Origin: Propionibacteriaceae bacterium
Lineage (GTDB): Bacteria; Actinomycetota; Actinomycetes; Propionibacteriales; Propionibacteriaceae
NCBI GenBank assembly: GCA_031282235.1
Contig: JAITED010000068.1
Span: 1 to 15,737 of the forward strand
Length of the DNA: 15,737 nucleotides
Direction of reading: 5' to 3'
The position numbers and the translations under genes are program-made. Shown in pieces: positions 7,699 through 15,141 of this stretch; position 1 is the stretch's first letter; each line of letters opens with the position of its first letter. The notes beneath the pieces are model-generated. The model had not been told where the DNA came from. It saw only the letters and a list, made by a program, of their open reading frames with translations, and made no database searches.

Positions 7699-8391
7699 AT
7701 GTCGGCGTTTGTTTCGGTTCGGGATGTGGGGAAGTCGTTTGTGACTCCGGATGGGTTGGGGGTTGCTGCGGTGGTGGATGCTTGTTTTGAGGTGGAGCGG
7801 GGGGAAGCGGTGGCGTTGATGGGGGTGAGTGGTTCTGGTAAATCCACGTTGCTTGCTTTGTTGGGGGGGATTGAGCGGGCTGATAGTGGGGAGATTGAGG
7901 TTGCGGGTGAGGTTATAACGCGGATGCGGGAGGGTGAGTTGGCTGATTATCGTGCTGGGTTAGGGTTTGTGTTTCAGCAGTTTCATTTGATTCCGGCGTT
8001 GAGTGCGTTGGATAACGTTTTGGTTCCTTTAATTGGGCGGGTTAGGAGTGTTAAAGAGCGGCGGATACGGGCGTTGGAGGCGTTGGAGTCGGTGGGGTTG
8101 GCTGCTCGGGCTGCTTCTATGCCGTATCAACTTTCTGGTGGGGAGCAGCAGTGGGTGGCGATTGCGCGGGCTTTGGTGGTGCGTCCCAAGCTGGTGTTAG
8201 CTGATGAACCCACTGGGAATCTGGATTCTGGGAATGCGCATATGGTGATGGAGTTGCTGTTAACGCTGCAACACGAAAGTGACGCAGCGTTACTGGTTGC
8301 CACCCACGACCCGGCTATCGGTGCCGCCTGTGACTCCATGCTGTTAATCGCCGACGGAAAAATCACCCCCGCGGATTTAAGCGCAACATGA
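7699..8391 (+). CDS. ABC transporter ATPase, LolD/MacB family
   Basis: 230 residues, the usual size of LolD/MacB/FtsE-type ATPases, which power FtsX-domain permeases from the cytoplasmic side. Motifs: Walker A GVSGSGKST (42-50), Q-loop Q93 in FQQFHLIPALSALDNV (typical of this subfamily), signature LSGGE (145-149), Walker B LVLADE (165-170) followed by PTGNLD, and switch H203. ATG 7699 is preferred over the in-frame TTG at 7678 because agaggggg sits eight bases upstream. Oddity: residue 152, straight after LSGGEQQ, is W (TGG, 8152-8154) where nearly all relatives have R; one C-to-T change from CGG would do this. It probably works with the divergent permease. The first twenty codons all end in G or T, and only about five of the last twenty do. 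Confidence 0.92.
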   Translation: MSAFVSVRDVGKSFVTPDGLGVAAVVDACFEVERGEAVALMGVSGSGKSTLLALLGGIERADSGEIEVAGEVITRMREGELADYRAGLGFVFQQFHLIPALSALDNVLVPLIGRVRSVKERRIRALEALESVGLAARAASMPYQLSGGEQQWVAIARALVVRPKLVLADEPTGNLDSGNAHMVMELLLTLQHESDAALLVATHDPAIGAACDSMLLIADGKITPADLSAT

Positions 8392-9180
8392 CGTAAAAGG
8401 GTTGGCGTGCAACTCATTTTCAACACAGCGCACCCCTACCACTGGCATCCCGTCACTCCAAGGTATATCTAAGTCCATTGCGGGACGGCCATCGCGGTCT
8501 GGGGGTGGCAGTTGATAGCCGCGCTTGTTTAAGCACTCGCCCATCTGCTTAGAGAGCGACGAGTAGAGTCCAGTGGCGTATACCTTATTAAGGGCATCCA
8601 CATAGAGTTCGCTCACCGGCCAAAACAGCTGATCCTCACCAACCCCATAATGTATCGAGCCGGGCGCTAGGTCTTTGAGTTCCTGCGCAGCTGAGCAAAG
8701 CGTCTCCTTATCCTGACTGGCTGAGGTTCCACGCCCAGACGCAAAACTGACGTCGGAACTCTCCCCGCTGTGCGCACGTATATAGTTTGCGTCCCACCGA
8801 CCAAACGGCGCTTCCGGGCGTTCGCCATCGAGTATGAACGGCGTCCGGAGCATCTCGGCCGACCTAGCCAGTTCTGCCGCCGATACCTCTTGCTTATCAG
8901 TGAGGCAACGTACGTATGCGATGTTATACGCCGCCCAAGCGACGCTCATCTCTGCTGGGCTCATCACAAAACGCTCTATCGGAAAGTCGATAGTGCCCTG
9001 CTCCCAGTCGAGTAAAGCAACCACAGCCGGTGGTGGCGGCGATGTTTCGCTACAGGCACTAAGCAGCGGCGATACGGCAAAAGCCAGCAAAGCGGCTCCG
9101 AGAGCCCGAATACCTCGAATACCCCGAATACCTCGATACGACATCCAACTGGGCAGATAAGCGTTATTTACGCTGCGCAT
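8377..9180 (-). CDS. Putative secreted lipoprotein of unknown function
   Basis: 267 residues from ATG 9180, chosen because aggggc lies six to ten bases upstream; the frame remains open to 9237 but that would overlap hpt. The N-terminus is basic (MSYRGIRGIRGIR), followed by a hydrophobic stretch and a lipobox LLSAC with lipidated C43. A proline-rich linker follows. The mature part has several cysteines (for example YVRCLTD, LCSAA, GECLNKRG, GVRCVENE) that could form disulfides outside the cell. I recognise no domain. The basic part of the signal peptide is encoded by a 9-bp tandem repeat. It starts 22 bases after the hpt stop, so it is probably cotranscribed with hpt. The 3' end overlaps the convergent ATPase gene by 15 bases. 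Confidence 0.75.
   Translation of the reverse strand: MRSVNNAYLPSWMSYRGIRGIRGIRALGAALLAFAVSPLLSACSETSPPPPAVVALLDWEQGTIDFPIERFVMSPAEMSVAWAAYNIAYVRCLTDKQEVSAAELARSAEMLRTPFILDGERPEAPFGRWDANYIRAHSGESSDVSFASGRGTSASQDKETLCSAAQELKDLAPGSIHYGVGEDQLFWPVSELYVDALNKVYATGLYSSLSKQMGECLNKRGYQLPPPDRDGRPAMDLDIPWSDGMPVVGVRCVENELHANPFTSCCA
9107..9139. repeat. 9-bp tandem repeat inside lipoprotein signal peptide
   Basis: Three units cgaatacct, cgaataccc, cgaatacct (9107-9133) are followed by a partial unit cgatac. On the coding strand they give GIRGIRGIR, the basic region before the hydrophobic core of the signal peptide. Unit number could vary without breaking the frame. Confidence 0.8.
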
Positions 9181-9202
9181 GGTTGCCCCTTTATTTGAAG
9201 CA

Positions 9203-9754
9203 TCAAGAATACATGTGCTTACCGAGCACAGCCACATCGCGCAGGTTGCGGTAATGGCCGTTGAAATCTAGGCCGTATCCGACTACGAAATCGTTGGGGA
9301 TGTCGAACCCGATGTATTTCACATTCACTACGGTGGTGAGCGCGGCGGGTTTGCGGAACATGGCGGCCACTTCGACGCTCGCGGCACCGCGGCCTTTCAA
9401 GTTATCCACTAGGTACGAGAGGGTAAGGCCGGTGTCCACGATGTCCTCAACAATCAGCACATGCTTGTCCAACACGTCTATGGTGAGGTCTTTTAAGATA
9501 CGCACCACGCCAGAACTTTTAGTGCCAGCGCCATACGACGAAACCGCCATCCAGTCCATCTTCAAGCGGGAGCGCATGGCGCGCGACAAGTCGCTCATCA
9601 CCATCACTGCGCCGTTCAACACCCCGACCAGCAGCACTTCACGTCCAGCGTAGTCAGCGTCTATTTGGGCGGCAAGTTCGGCGGTTTTCACCGCTATCTC
9701 GTCTGCGGTAACAATCACCCGGTCTAAATCGGCGGCAACATCTTTAGCATCCAC
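9203..9754 (-). CDS. hpt: Hypoxanthine phosphoribosyltransferase
   Basis: 183 residues, normal size for bacterial Hpt (EC 2.4.2.8), a cytoplasmic purine-salvage enzyme joining hypoxanthine or guanine to PRPP to make IMP or GMP. The PRPP loop is VLIVEDIVDTGLTL (99-112). The flexible-loop serine-tyrosine pair is in AVSSYG (70-75). The C-terminal segment DFVVGYGLDFNGHYRNL (from about 155) is strongly conserved in Hpt. The start is GTG at 9754; a taaggg sits almost against it, so spacing is poor and an alternative start is not excluded. In many actinobacteria hpt lies between tilS and ftsH; here it is followed by a lipoprotein gene and faces a methyltransferase gene. Confidence 0.93.
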   Translation of the reverse strand: MDAKDVAADLDRVIVTADEIAVKTAELAAQIDADYAGREVLLVGVLNGAVMVMSDLSRAMRSRLKMDWMAVSSYGAGTKSSGVVRILKDLTIDVLDKHVLIVEDIVDTGLTLSYLVDNLKGRGAASVEVAAMFRKPAALTTVVNVKYIGFDIPNDFVVGYGLDFNGHYRNLRDVAVLGKHMYS

Positions 9755-9851
9755 CCTTAACAGCTTAGTGTGCCAATTCGTGAAACCTCGCCCCCGCCAC
9801 TAATAAGGTGTGTCACGATGGGTAGTGAGCGAAGCGTGGCGGCCATACAAA

Positions 9852-9880
9852 AGATACGAAAAATACGAAAGATACGAAAG
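9852..9880. repeat. 9-bp tandem repeat upstream of methyltransferase gene
   Basis: Units agatacgaa, aaatacgaa, agatacgaa (9852-9878) plus two more bases lie in the 137-bp divergent region between hpt and the methyltransferase gene, ending three bases before its ribosome site. It is related in core (gatacga) to the repeat in the lipoprotein signal peptide. Confidence 0.8.
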
Positions 9881-9891
9881 TCGAGGTGCGT

Positions 9892-10701
9892 ATGGATACG
9901 GATTTCCAACTGGTGCCCGACCCGAGCGTGCCCGGAGCGTATCTGGTGCGACTCGGCGGCATAGACCAATCGTGGGTGAGTGCGGCGCACCCCGAACGCC
10001 TAGAGTTCGATTACATGCAGCTCATCGGCTACCACATCGACGCCCACGCGGCACCTGAGGAGCGGCTGCGGGTGGTACACATCGGCGGTGCCGGGATGAG
10101 CTTAGCGCGCTATATCGCTGTGACTAGGCCAACCAGTGCCCAAATTGTGCTGGAACCCGACGCTGCGCTCACGCAGGCGGTGCGCGCCACTATCCCGCTG
10201 CCGCGCAACAGTGGCATCAAAGTGCGCGCGGTCGGGGGCTACGAGGGCATCGCCGCCATGCCGGACGATTACGCCGACATGGTGATTCTTGATGCGTTCG
10301 CCCACTCCCAAATCCCCGCAGAGTTGGTCAGTGTGGAGTTCTTCCAGTTGGTGCGCCGCGTGTTACACCCCAGCGGAACCCTAGTGGCTAACCTGATAGA
10401 CACTCAAGAGTTGCGTTGGGTGCGCCGCGTATTAGCCGGACTATCATACGTATTCAGCGACGTATGCTTACAAGCAGAAACCACAATCCTCAAAGGGCGG
10501 CGCTTCGGAAACATGATTGCCGGAGCGTCAGATGTCGAGCTGCCACTAGGCGAATTAAACCGCCGCGCCCGCTCAGCCCCATTCAGCCACACCCTGCTTT
10601 GGGGCGAAACCCTAAAACATTTCATAGCCGGTGCCCACCCCTTCACCGCCGCAGACACCGAACCTTCCCCCCTACACAACAACTGGCCCACCTGGCTCTG
10701 A
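9892..10701 (+). CDS. Spermidine-synthase-like SAM-dependent methyltransferase fold protein
   Basis: 269 residues from ATG 9892 (gagg five bases upstream); a GTG at 9886 is the alternative. A Rossmann-type nucleotide fold is visible: beta1 and glycine motif VVHIGGAGMSLARYI, an acidic end of beta2 in IVLEPDAAL, and a beta4 segment ADMVILDAFAHSQIP, followed by EFFQLVRRVLHPSGTLVANL. This order matches the polyamine-synthase-like group of actinobacterial proteins often annotated as spermidine synthase. The true spermidine synthase signature (GGGDG) is only partly kept (IGGAG) and no speD is nearby, so polyamine synthesis should not be assumed. It is followed 47 bases later by pyrE on the same strand and is probably cotranscribed. 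Confidence 0.75.
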   Translation: MDTDFQLVPDPSVPGAYLVRLGGIDQSWVSAAHPERLEFDYMQLIGYHIDAHAAPEERLRVVHIGGAGMSLARYIAVTRPTSAQIVLEPDAALTQAVRATIPLPRNSGIKVRAVGGYEGIAAMPDDYADMVILDAFAHSQIPAELVSVEFFQLVRRVLHPSGTLVANLIDTQELRWVRRVLAGLSYVFSDVCLQAETTILKGRRFGNMIAGASDVELPLGELNRRARSAPFSHTLLWGETLKHFIAGAHPFTAADTEPSPLHNNWPTWL

Positions 10702-10748
10702 GGGAACGGGGTGTTTGGGGGAGAGCGTCTAAGCTGGAGGGCATGACT

Positions 10749-11291
10749 ATGACGGAACGGGAGAGCTTGCGCGAACTGATTAAACAGTTGGCGGTGATAC
10801 GGGGGCGGGTCACGCTCGCTTCGGGGCGGGAAGCGGATTATTACGTGGATATGCGCGCGGTCACTTTGGATGGGCAGAGCGCCCCGCTGGTGGGGCGGGT
10901 GATGCTGGAAACCACAGCTGACTGGGAGTTTGACTGCGTGGGGGGGCTTACGATGGGAGCCGACCCGGTGGCGTTGGCGATGGTTCACGCCGCTGCCGCT
11001 GCTGGTCGGCGGTTGGATGCGTTCGTAGTGCGCAAAGAAGCCAAAGGCCACGGGTTGCAGAAGCAGATTGAAGGGCCGAACGTTGCCGGGCGGCGTTGTT
11101 TAGTGGTGGAGGATACGTCAACCACAGGCGGGTCGCCGCTCACGGCGGTGGCTGCGGTGCGTGCCGCAGGTGGCGAGGTCGTAGGGGTCGCGGTAGTCGC
11201 AGACCGCGCAGCAGGCGCAGCGGAAGCCATAGCCGCCGCCGGATTGCCGTATCGCTACGCGTATGATTTGGGCGACCTTGGTTTAGCTTGA
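10749..11291 (+). CDS. pyrE: Orotate phosphoribosyltransferase
   Basis: 180 residues, the short actinobacterial form of PyrE (EC 2.4.2.10), which converts orotate and PRPP to orotidine 5'-monophosphate in de novo pyrimidine synthesis. Motifs: TLASGREADYYVDMR (22-36), the catalytic-loop lysines in VRKEAKGHG (94-102), and the PRPP motif LVVEDTSTTGGS (118-129). ATG 10749 is chosen over ATG 10743 because ggagg at 10736-10740 is eight bases from the former and only two from the latter. The frame continues open far upstream, but over the previous gene. A nested-hairpin repeat follows the stop after ten bases and may end transcription. Confidence 0.94.
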   Translation: MTERESLRELIKQLAVIRGRVTLASGREADYYVDMRAVTLDGQSAPLVGRVMLETTADWEFDCVGGLTMGADPVALAMVHAAAAAGRRLDAFVVRKEAKGHGLQKQIEGPNVAGRRCLVVEDTSTTGGSPLTAVAAVRAAGGEVVGVAVVADRAAGAAEAIAAAGLPYRYAYDLGDLGLA

Positions 11292-11593
11292 GGCCATTTG
11301 AAGCCCCCTGCTTGAAGGGGGTGCCGCCATAGGCGGCGGGGGTTACAGGTGAGTAACGCGAGGAGATAACCCCCGTCAGGCTACGCCTGCCACCCCCTTC
11401 GAGAAGGGGGCTACAAAGGAATGCTGTGCATTCATAACCTACGTTACGGGGTGGGTGAGCGATGTTTACGTATTTTATGGCAACCCTAGGTATTGAAACT
11501 CCCCTACACAGTCCTTTGCTGCGTTATGCTGAGTAGGTCTGATTACGCGCCCGGCGCGCAAAACTCCGGGGCTGCGAACTTGAAGGAGTTTTC
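11292..11593. other. Intergenic region between pyrE and lemA
   Basis: 302 bases without a gene. The first part is a nested-hairpin repeat (11302-11412). The remainder (11413-11593) must hold the lemA promoter and ends with its ribosome site tgaaggag (11581-11588). I could not choose a well-spaced -35/-10 pair with confidence. Confidence 0.55.
11302..11412 (+). repeat. Nested-hairpin intergenic repeat element, copy 1
   Basis: About 111 bases. Both ends form hairpins of the type ccccctt...gaaggggg. Farther in, gccgcc-ataggcggc pairs with itself, and gggggtta pairs with taaccccc across the centre. Read from the opposite end the element also begins agcccccttc...gaagggggt, so the termini are inverted repeats. 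A second copy lies at 15173-15284 in the opposite direction. It could be a non-autonomous mobile (MITE or REP-like) element that also terminates transcription after pyrE. Confidence 0.8.
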
Positions 11594-12325
11594 ATGGTTT
11601 ATATTCTCATCACCTTAGCGGTCATCGCCGTGGTGGCGTTCTTTATAATCGGCCAGTACAACGGCTTAGTAGCGCTACGTAACAGATTGCAGGAATCTTG
11701 GCGGCAGGTGGATGTGGAGTTGAACCGCCGCTACGACCTGCTGCCCAATTTAGTTGAAATCGCCAAAGGTTATGCTTTCAACGAGCGCGAGACGTTGGAG
11801 CGTATCACCGCGTTACGCACCCGCGCGCAGCAGGTGTCACAAGCCCCCGGCGGTGCCCTCAGCCCCGAGCGCGCCCAGTTGGAACAGCAGTTGACGCAGG
11901 CTGTCACTCAGTTCTTCGCGGTTTCCGAAGCGTATCCAGACCTCAAATCGAACACCAACTTCCTACAGTTGCAGGCCGAAGTGGTGGAGACGGAGAACCG
12001 TATCGCCAACTCGCGGAAGTATTACAACGCCATCGTGGGCGATTACAACACCCGCACCGAGACGTTCCCCTCCGGCATCATCTCCAACATGTTCGGTTTC
12101 CAAAAAGCCGGTTACTTCGAGGTGAACGACCCCGCTGTCCGCTCCCGCGTCAACATCGACATGAGCGACCTCGGCGGTCGCGCCCGTCAAGAAGCCATCG
12201 CCGAAGCGCAGCCCCCCGCCGGTGCGTTACCCCCGGCGGTGAACAACAACGCCATGCCGATTCCCGCCGCCGAGTCCCCGGTGTTCCAGCCCGCTCCGCT
12301 GCAAAACCCTAACCAGCAAAGATAG
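11594..12325 (+). CDS. lemA: LemA family membrane protein
   Basis: 243 residues. One N-terminal membrane helix (about 2-20) is followed by the conserved LemA core: YNGLVALRNRLQESWRQVDV, then ELNRRYDLLPNLVEIAKGYA, ending with a YYNAIVGDYNTRTETFPSG segment near 150. LemA proteins are membrane-anchored four-helix bundles of poorly defined function, often found near TPM-domain or HtpX-like genes. Neither is next to it here. The last ~45 residues are a Pro/Ala/Asn/Gln-rich tail not needed for the fold. The ribosome site ggag is five bases from the ATG. The stop is three bases from the stop of the convergent methyltransferase gene, with no room for a terminator. Confidence 0.93.
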   Translation: MVYILITLAVIAVVAFFIIGQYNGLVALRNRLQESWRQVDVELNRRYDLLPNLVEIAKGYAFNERETLERITALRTRAQQVSQAPGGALSPERAQLEQQLTQAVTQFFAVSEAYPDLKSNTNFLQLQAEVVETENRIANSRKYYNAIVGDYNTRTETFPSGIISNMFGFQKAGYFEVNDPAVRSRVNIDMSDLGGRARQEAIAEAQPPAGALPPAVNNNAMPIPAAESPVFQPAPLQNPNQQR

Positions 12326-12328
12326 GCG

Positions 12329-13027
12329 CTACGGTCGCCACATTAGGGACCAGTGGTACATGGTGATTGCGGCGGCGGCACCGGCGTTTAGGGAACGGGT
12401 GGAGCCGTATTGGGTGATGGCTACTAGGTATCTGCAGTAAGCGACCATGGCGTCGGTCAATCCTGCTCCTTCGGAGCCGAAAACTAGACAGCAGCGCCCG
12501 GGCAGTGCGGCGGTTTCTAGCGCCACTGAGCCGGGCAGGTTGTCCACGCCGATTAGGGCTAGTTCGTGTTCGGTGCACCAGTTGGCTAATGCCGTCTCAT
12601 CTTCGTGGTGGTAAACCTCAAGGTAGCGGTCAGTCACCATCGCGCCGCGGCGATTCCAGCGCCGCCTGCCGACGATGTGCACCCCGGAGACGCCGAAAGC
12701 GTTGGCGGTACGCACGATAGAACCGATGTTGAAATCGTGTTCCCAATTTTGGATGGCGACGTGTAAAGGTGCCGCATGAGCCGCTAAATCTGCACGAATC
12801 GCATCCATCGACCAGTAGCGGTAAGCGTCAATGACGTTACGATGGTCACCTGCGGCCAACAACTCCGGGTCGTAACGCGAATCACTAGGCCAAACGCCCT
12901 CCCAAGGGCCAACTCCGGGGGATGATAATGCGGCGATGTCGTCCTCGGTGAGCAGTGGGCGCGCGGCGACAACAGCAGGTTTCGTATCGCCCGTATTATC
13001 CGTATTGTTCGTTTCGGCTGCGCTCAA
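12329..13027 (-). CDS. SpoU (TrmH) family RNA methyltransferase
   Basis: 232 residues. SpoU-class enzymes use SAM to 2'-O-methylate ribose in tRNA or rRNA and bind SAM in a trefoil knot. All three motifs are present: NIGSIVRTANAFG (100-112), LVFGSEGAGL (181-190) and GSTRSLNAGAAAAITMY (208-224). The RNA target cannot be told from sequence. The TTG start at 13027 is supported by gagga about eight bases upstream, overlapping the popT stop; the gene begins ten bases after popT and is cotranscribed with it. The first ~20 residues (NNTDNTGDT) are encoded by a degenerate 9-bp repeat and are probably disordered. Confidence 0.9.
   Translation of the reverse strand: MSAAETNNTDNTGDTKPAVVAARPLLTEDDIAALSSPGVGPWEGVWPSDSRYDPELLAAGDHRNVIDAYRYWSMDAIRADLAAHAAPLHVAIQNWEHDFNIGSIVRTANAFGVSGVHIVGRRRWNRRGAMVTDRYLEVYHHEDETALANWCTEHELALIGVDNLPGSVALETAALPGRCCLVFGSEGAGLTDAMVAYCRYLVAITQYGSTRSLNAGAAAAITMYHWSLMWRP
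12981..13016. repeat. Degenerate 9-bp tandem repeat at start of SpoU gene
   Basis: Four units ttcgtatcg, cccgtatta, tccgtattg, ttcgtttcg. On the coding strand they give the Asn/Thr/Asp-rich N-terminus. The core (cgtat, or atacg in reverse) is shared with the repeat at 9852-9880. Confidence 0.6.
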
Positions 13028-13037
13028 CGTATTTTCC

Positions 13038-14006
13038 TCACTCGCTTTGGTACTTCTTCTCCAGCCAACCCATCCACAGCCCCAGCGCCACCCCAGCGGC
13101 GGCGAGCAGCGCGGTGACTAGGTATCCGGGGAGAGTGAGGTTGTCGTAGGCGCTGCCCCACGGCAGGATGATGGCGGTGGAGGCGAGCACCACGCCCAGA
13201 ATGAAGTGGAACACCGAGGTGTACGCGCGCTCCAGCAGCAGGTGCATCAGTTTAGCGAACGCCAGCACGCACAACACCGCCCCGATGCCGACCGGTATCA
13301 GAATCGAGAAATTCAAATTTTTGATACCCTCCGTCATCGGCTGATACATGTTGAAATACATCAAAAAGTTGGACGGCGACAGCCCCGGCACAATCATGCC
13401 CAGCGCAAAAATCACCCCGGCCATGACCCAAGTGGCGAAGTTGAGCGGCAGGTTCACGTCGAGGTTGTTGCGCGCCCAAATCAGGAAAACCAACATGGCG
13501 ACGCCCACCAGCAGCGTCTCTACCCAATGTTTGAGGCTGCGCCCCTGCTTCCCAGCTTCGGCAATCAGCGCGGGGAATGTCCCGGCGATAGCGCCGATGA
13601 AGAAAAACACCACCTGCACCGGGTGATTTTTCAAGAAATAGTCGAGCGGGAAAGCCAAACCGAACATGCCTAGCACGGCACCGAGCGCCACCGGGATAAA
13701 CCACAGCGTATTTTTGACGAAATCCTTTTTCGGGTTGGCGAGGAAGTTAATCATACGTTCGTAGATGCCGAACACCGCCGCCAAAGCCCCGCCGCTGACC
13801 CCAGGCAGGATAGCGCCTGTGCCGATGAACATGCCTTTGACAGCGCGTAATACCCACCCGAATAGGGTGTCTGGTTTATCGGGGGACGGGGTTTCAGCCG
13901 CCGGAGGTGCGGCAGCTCCGGAAGTGGATGAAGTCAAACTTTCGGTGGCCGCCAGTTCGGAGTTGGAAGCTGTTGCGGATTCAATGTGTGTCAAGTTGGT
14001 TGTCAT
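13038..14006 (-). CDS. popT: DUF368 (PopT-type) undecaprenyl-phosphate transporter
   Basis: 322 residues from ATG 14006; a GTG at 14024 in the same frame (MNPENE...) is an equally possible start. DUF368 membrane proteins have been identified as polyprenyl-phosphate translocases that return undecaprenyl phosphate across the membrane for cell-wall recycling. Multiple hydrophobic helices fill residues 55-315. Two half-repeat signatures are visible: ILPGVSGGALAAVFGIYE (66-83) and IVPGLSPSNFLMYFNMY (195-211), as expected for an internally duplicated fold. A ~45-residue Ser/Thr/Ala/Pro-rich N-terminal extension precedes the core. It is the first gene of an operon with the SpoU methyltransferase and is divergent from the dehydrogenase gene. 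The role is taken from the family, not shown here. Confidence 0.88.
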   Translation of the reverse strand: MTTNLTHIESATASNSELAATESLTSSTSGAAAPPAAETPSPDKPDTLFGWVLRAVKGMFIGTGAILPGVSGGALAAVFGIYERMINFLANPKKDFVKNTLWFIPVALGAVLGMFGLAFPLDYFLKNHPVQVVFFFIGAIAGTFPALIAEAGKQGRSLKHWVETLLVGVAMLVFLIWARNNLDVNLPLNFATWVMAGVIFALGMIVPGLSPSNFLMYFNMYQPMTEGIKNLNFSILIPVGIGAVLCVLAFAKLMHLLLERAYTSVFHFILGVVLASTAIILPWGSAYDNLTLPGYLVTALLAAAGVALGLWMGWLEKKYQSE

Positions 14007-14087
14007 TTCGTTCTCAGGGTTCACTTTACTAGCCTAGCCTTTATAGGTTACGCGACGTTTAGACGTTTTAATAGGGAGGTTGGGCTA

Positions 14088-15131
14088 ATGGTGGCCAAAC
14101 TTAAAACAGTTATCGGTAGTACGCCGAGCGCCGATGTGTTGGAGCGGCTACGAAACGACCCAGCAATCGACTTGGTGTACGTAAAGGAGTTATACGCGCC
14201 ACAGCGTTTCGTCTCCGACTGGGAGGGCGACCCCACGTTTCAGCGCAGTGCAGAGCAGCAGGCGCAGTATGAACAACTGCTGAGCGAGGCCGAGGTGCTG
14301 TTCGGCATCCCGGATTCGCGCCCCAGTTTGCTGCGTAAAATCGTGCCGCTGAACCCGCAGCTGAAGTGGGTGCACACCATGGCCGCAGGTGGCGGTGGGC
14401 AGGTGCGGATGGCAAAGCTTGACCCTGCCGACCTAGCGCGTATCACCTTCACCACCTCCGCCGGGGCGCACGCCAAAACGCTGGCCGAGTACGCGGTGTT
14501 TGGGGTGCTCTGCGGTGCGAAAGAGTTGCCGAAGTTGCAGTCCTTGCAGCGGGAGCATGTCTGGGGCACCCGTTGGGCCACGAAACACATTGACGAGATG
14601 ACGATTTGCGTGGTGGCTTTAGGGGAGATAGGGCGGCAGGTCGCTGACTACTTCTTACATATGGGTGCGCAGGTTATCGGCGTGAACCGCAGCGTGCGCG
14701 AAGTGCCCGGCGTGGAGGTGCATGGAGTGGACGAGTTGGCGGCGTGCGCGGCCCGCTCCGACGCCATCATCAACTGCTTACCGGGTGCCGTGGGCACCGA
14801 AAAACTCATCAGCGCCGAGGTGTTGGCCGCCGCTAAGCCCGGTGTAATCATCGTAAGTCTTGGGCGGGGAAGCTGCATTGACGAGGAAGCGATGATTGCT
14901 GGGTTGCAATCTGGGCACATCGGATACGCCGCCCTAGATGTGGTGGCGCAAGAACCTTTAGACCCAGCCAGCCCGCTCTGGGATTTACCAAACGTGCTAA
15001 TCAGCCCGCATACCATAGCGCTGAGCGCCAAAGAGGAAGATCGCGTCGTAGACATCTTCCTAGAGAACGCCCACGCCCTAATTGCAGGCACCCCGATGCG
15101 CAACCTGATGAATAAGGAACTGTTCTATTAA
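14088..15131 (+). CDS. D-2-hydroxyacid dehydrogenase family protein
   Basis: 347 residues from ATG 14088, with gggagg eight bases upstream. NAD(P)-dependent reduction of a 2-keto acid is the family reaction; the substrate is unknown. The N-terminal substrate-domain half (1-~110, plus the C-terminus) surrounds a Rossmann domain. The catalytic triad is present: R260 (SLGRGS), E289 (VAQEPL) and H308 (ISPHTI). The dinucleotide loop reads VVALGEIGRQVA (175-186), with Ala177 where most relatives have the first Gly of GxGxxG. A loop HTMAAGGGGQ (96-105) replaces the usual S/T-x-G-V-D. A frame continues open upstream to 13986 but has no ribosome site. A hairpin-rich repeat follows the stop. Confidence 0.9.
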   Translation: MVAKLKTVIGSTPSADVLERLRNDPAIDLVYVKELYAPQRFVSDWEGDPTFQRSAEQQAQYEQLLSEAEVLFGIPDSRPSLLRKIVPLNPQLKWVHTMAAGGGGQVRMAKLDPADLARITFTTSAGAHAKTLAEYAVFGVLCGAKELPKLQSLQREHVWGTRWATKHIDEMTICVVALGEIGRQVADYFLHMGAQVIGVNRSVREVPGVEVHGVDELAACAARSDAIINCLPGAVGTEKLISAEVLAAAKPGVIIVSLGRGSCIDEEAMIAGLQSGHIGYAALDVVAQEPLDPASPLWDLPNVLISPHTIALSAKEEDRVVDIFLENAHALIAGTPMRNLMNKELFY

Positions 15132-15141
15132 TCCGATGAAG

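Noticed and set aside
1783..9837. Short motif gtgagcg(g/a)agcg at about 1784 and 9826
   Set aside because: About 12 bases, only two clear copies in unrelated contexts. Too short to call a repeat family.
9892..10701. Genuine spermidine synthase (speE)
   Set aside because: The fold matches, but the GGGDG signature is altered and no speD is nearby. A named polyamine function is not supported.
13206..13673. 155-codon plus-strand frame inside popT
   Set aside because: His/Gln/Arg-rich translation antisense to a clear membrane protein gene, and no ribosome site.
13986..14087. Longer dehydrogenase start
   Set aside because: The frame is open back to 13986, but the ribosome site gggagg (14074-14079) and homologous content point to ATG 14088. 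The upstream part is antisense to the popT start.
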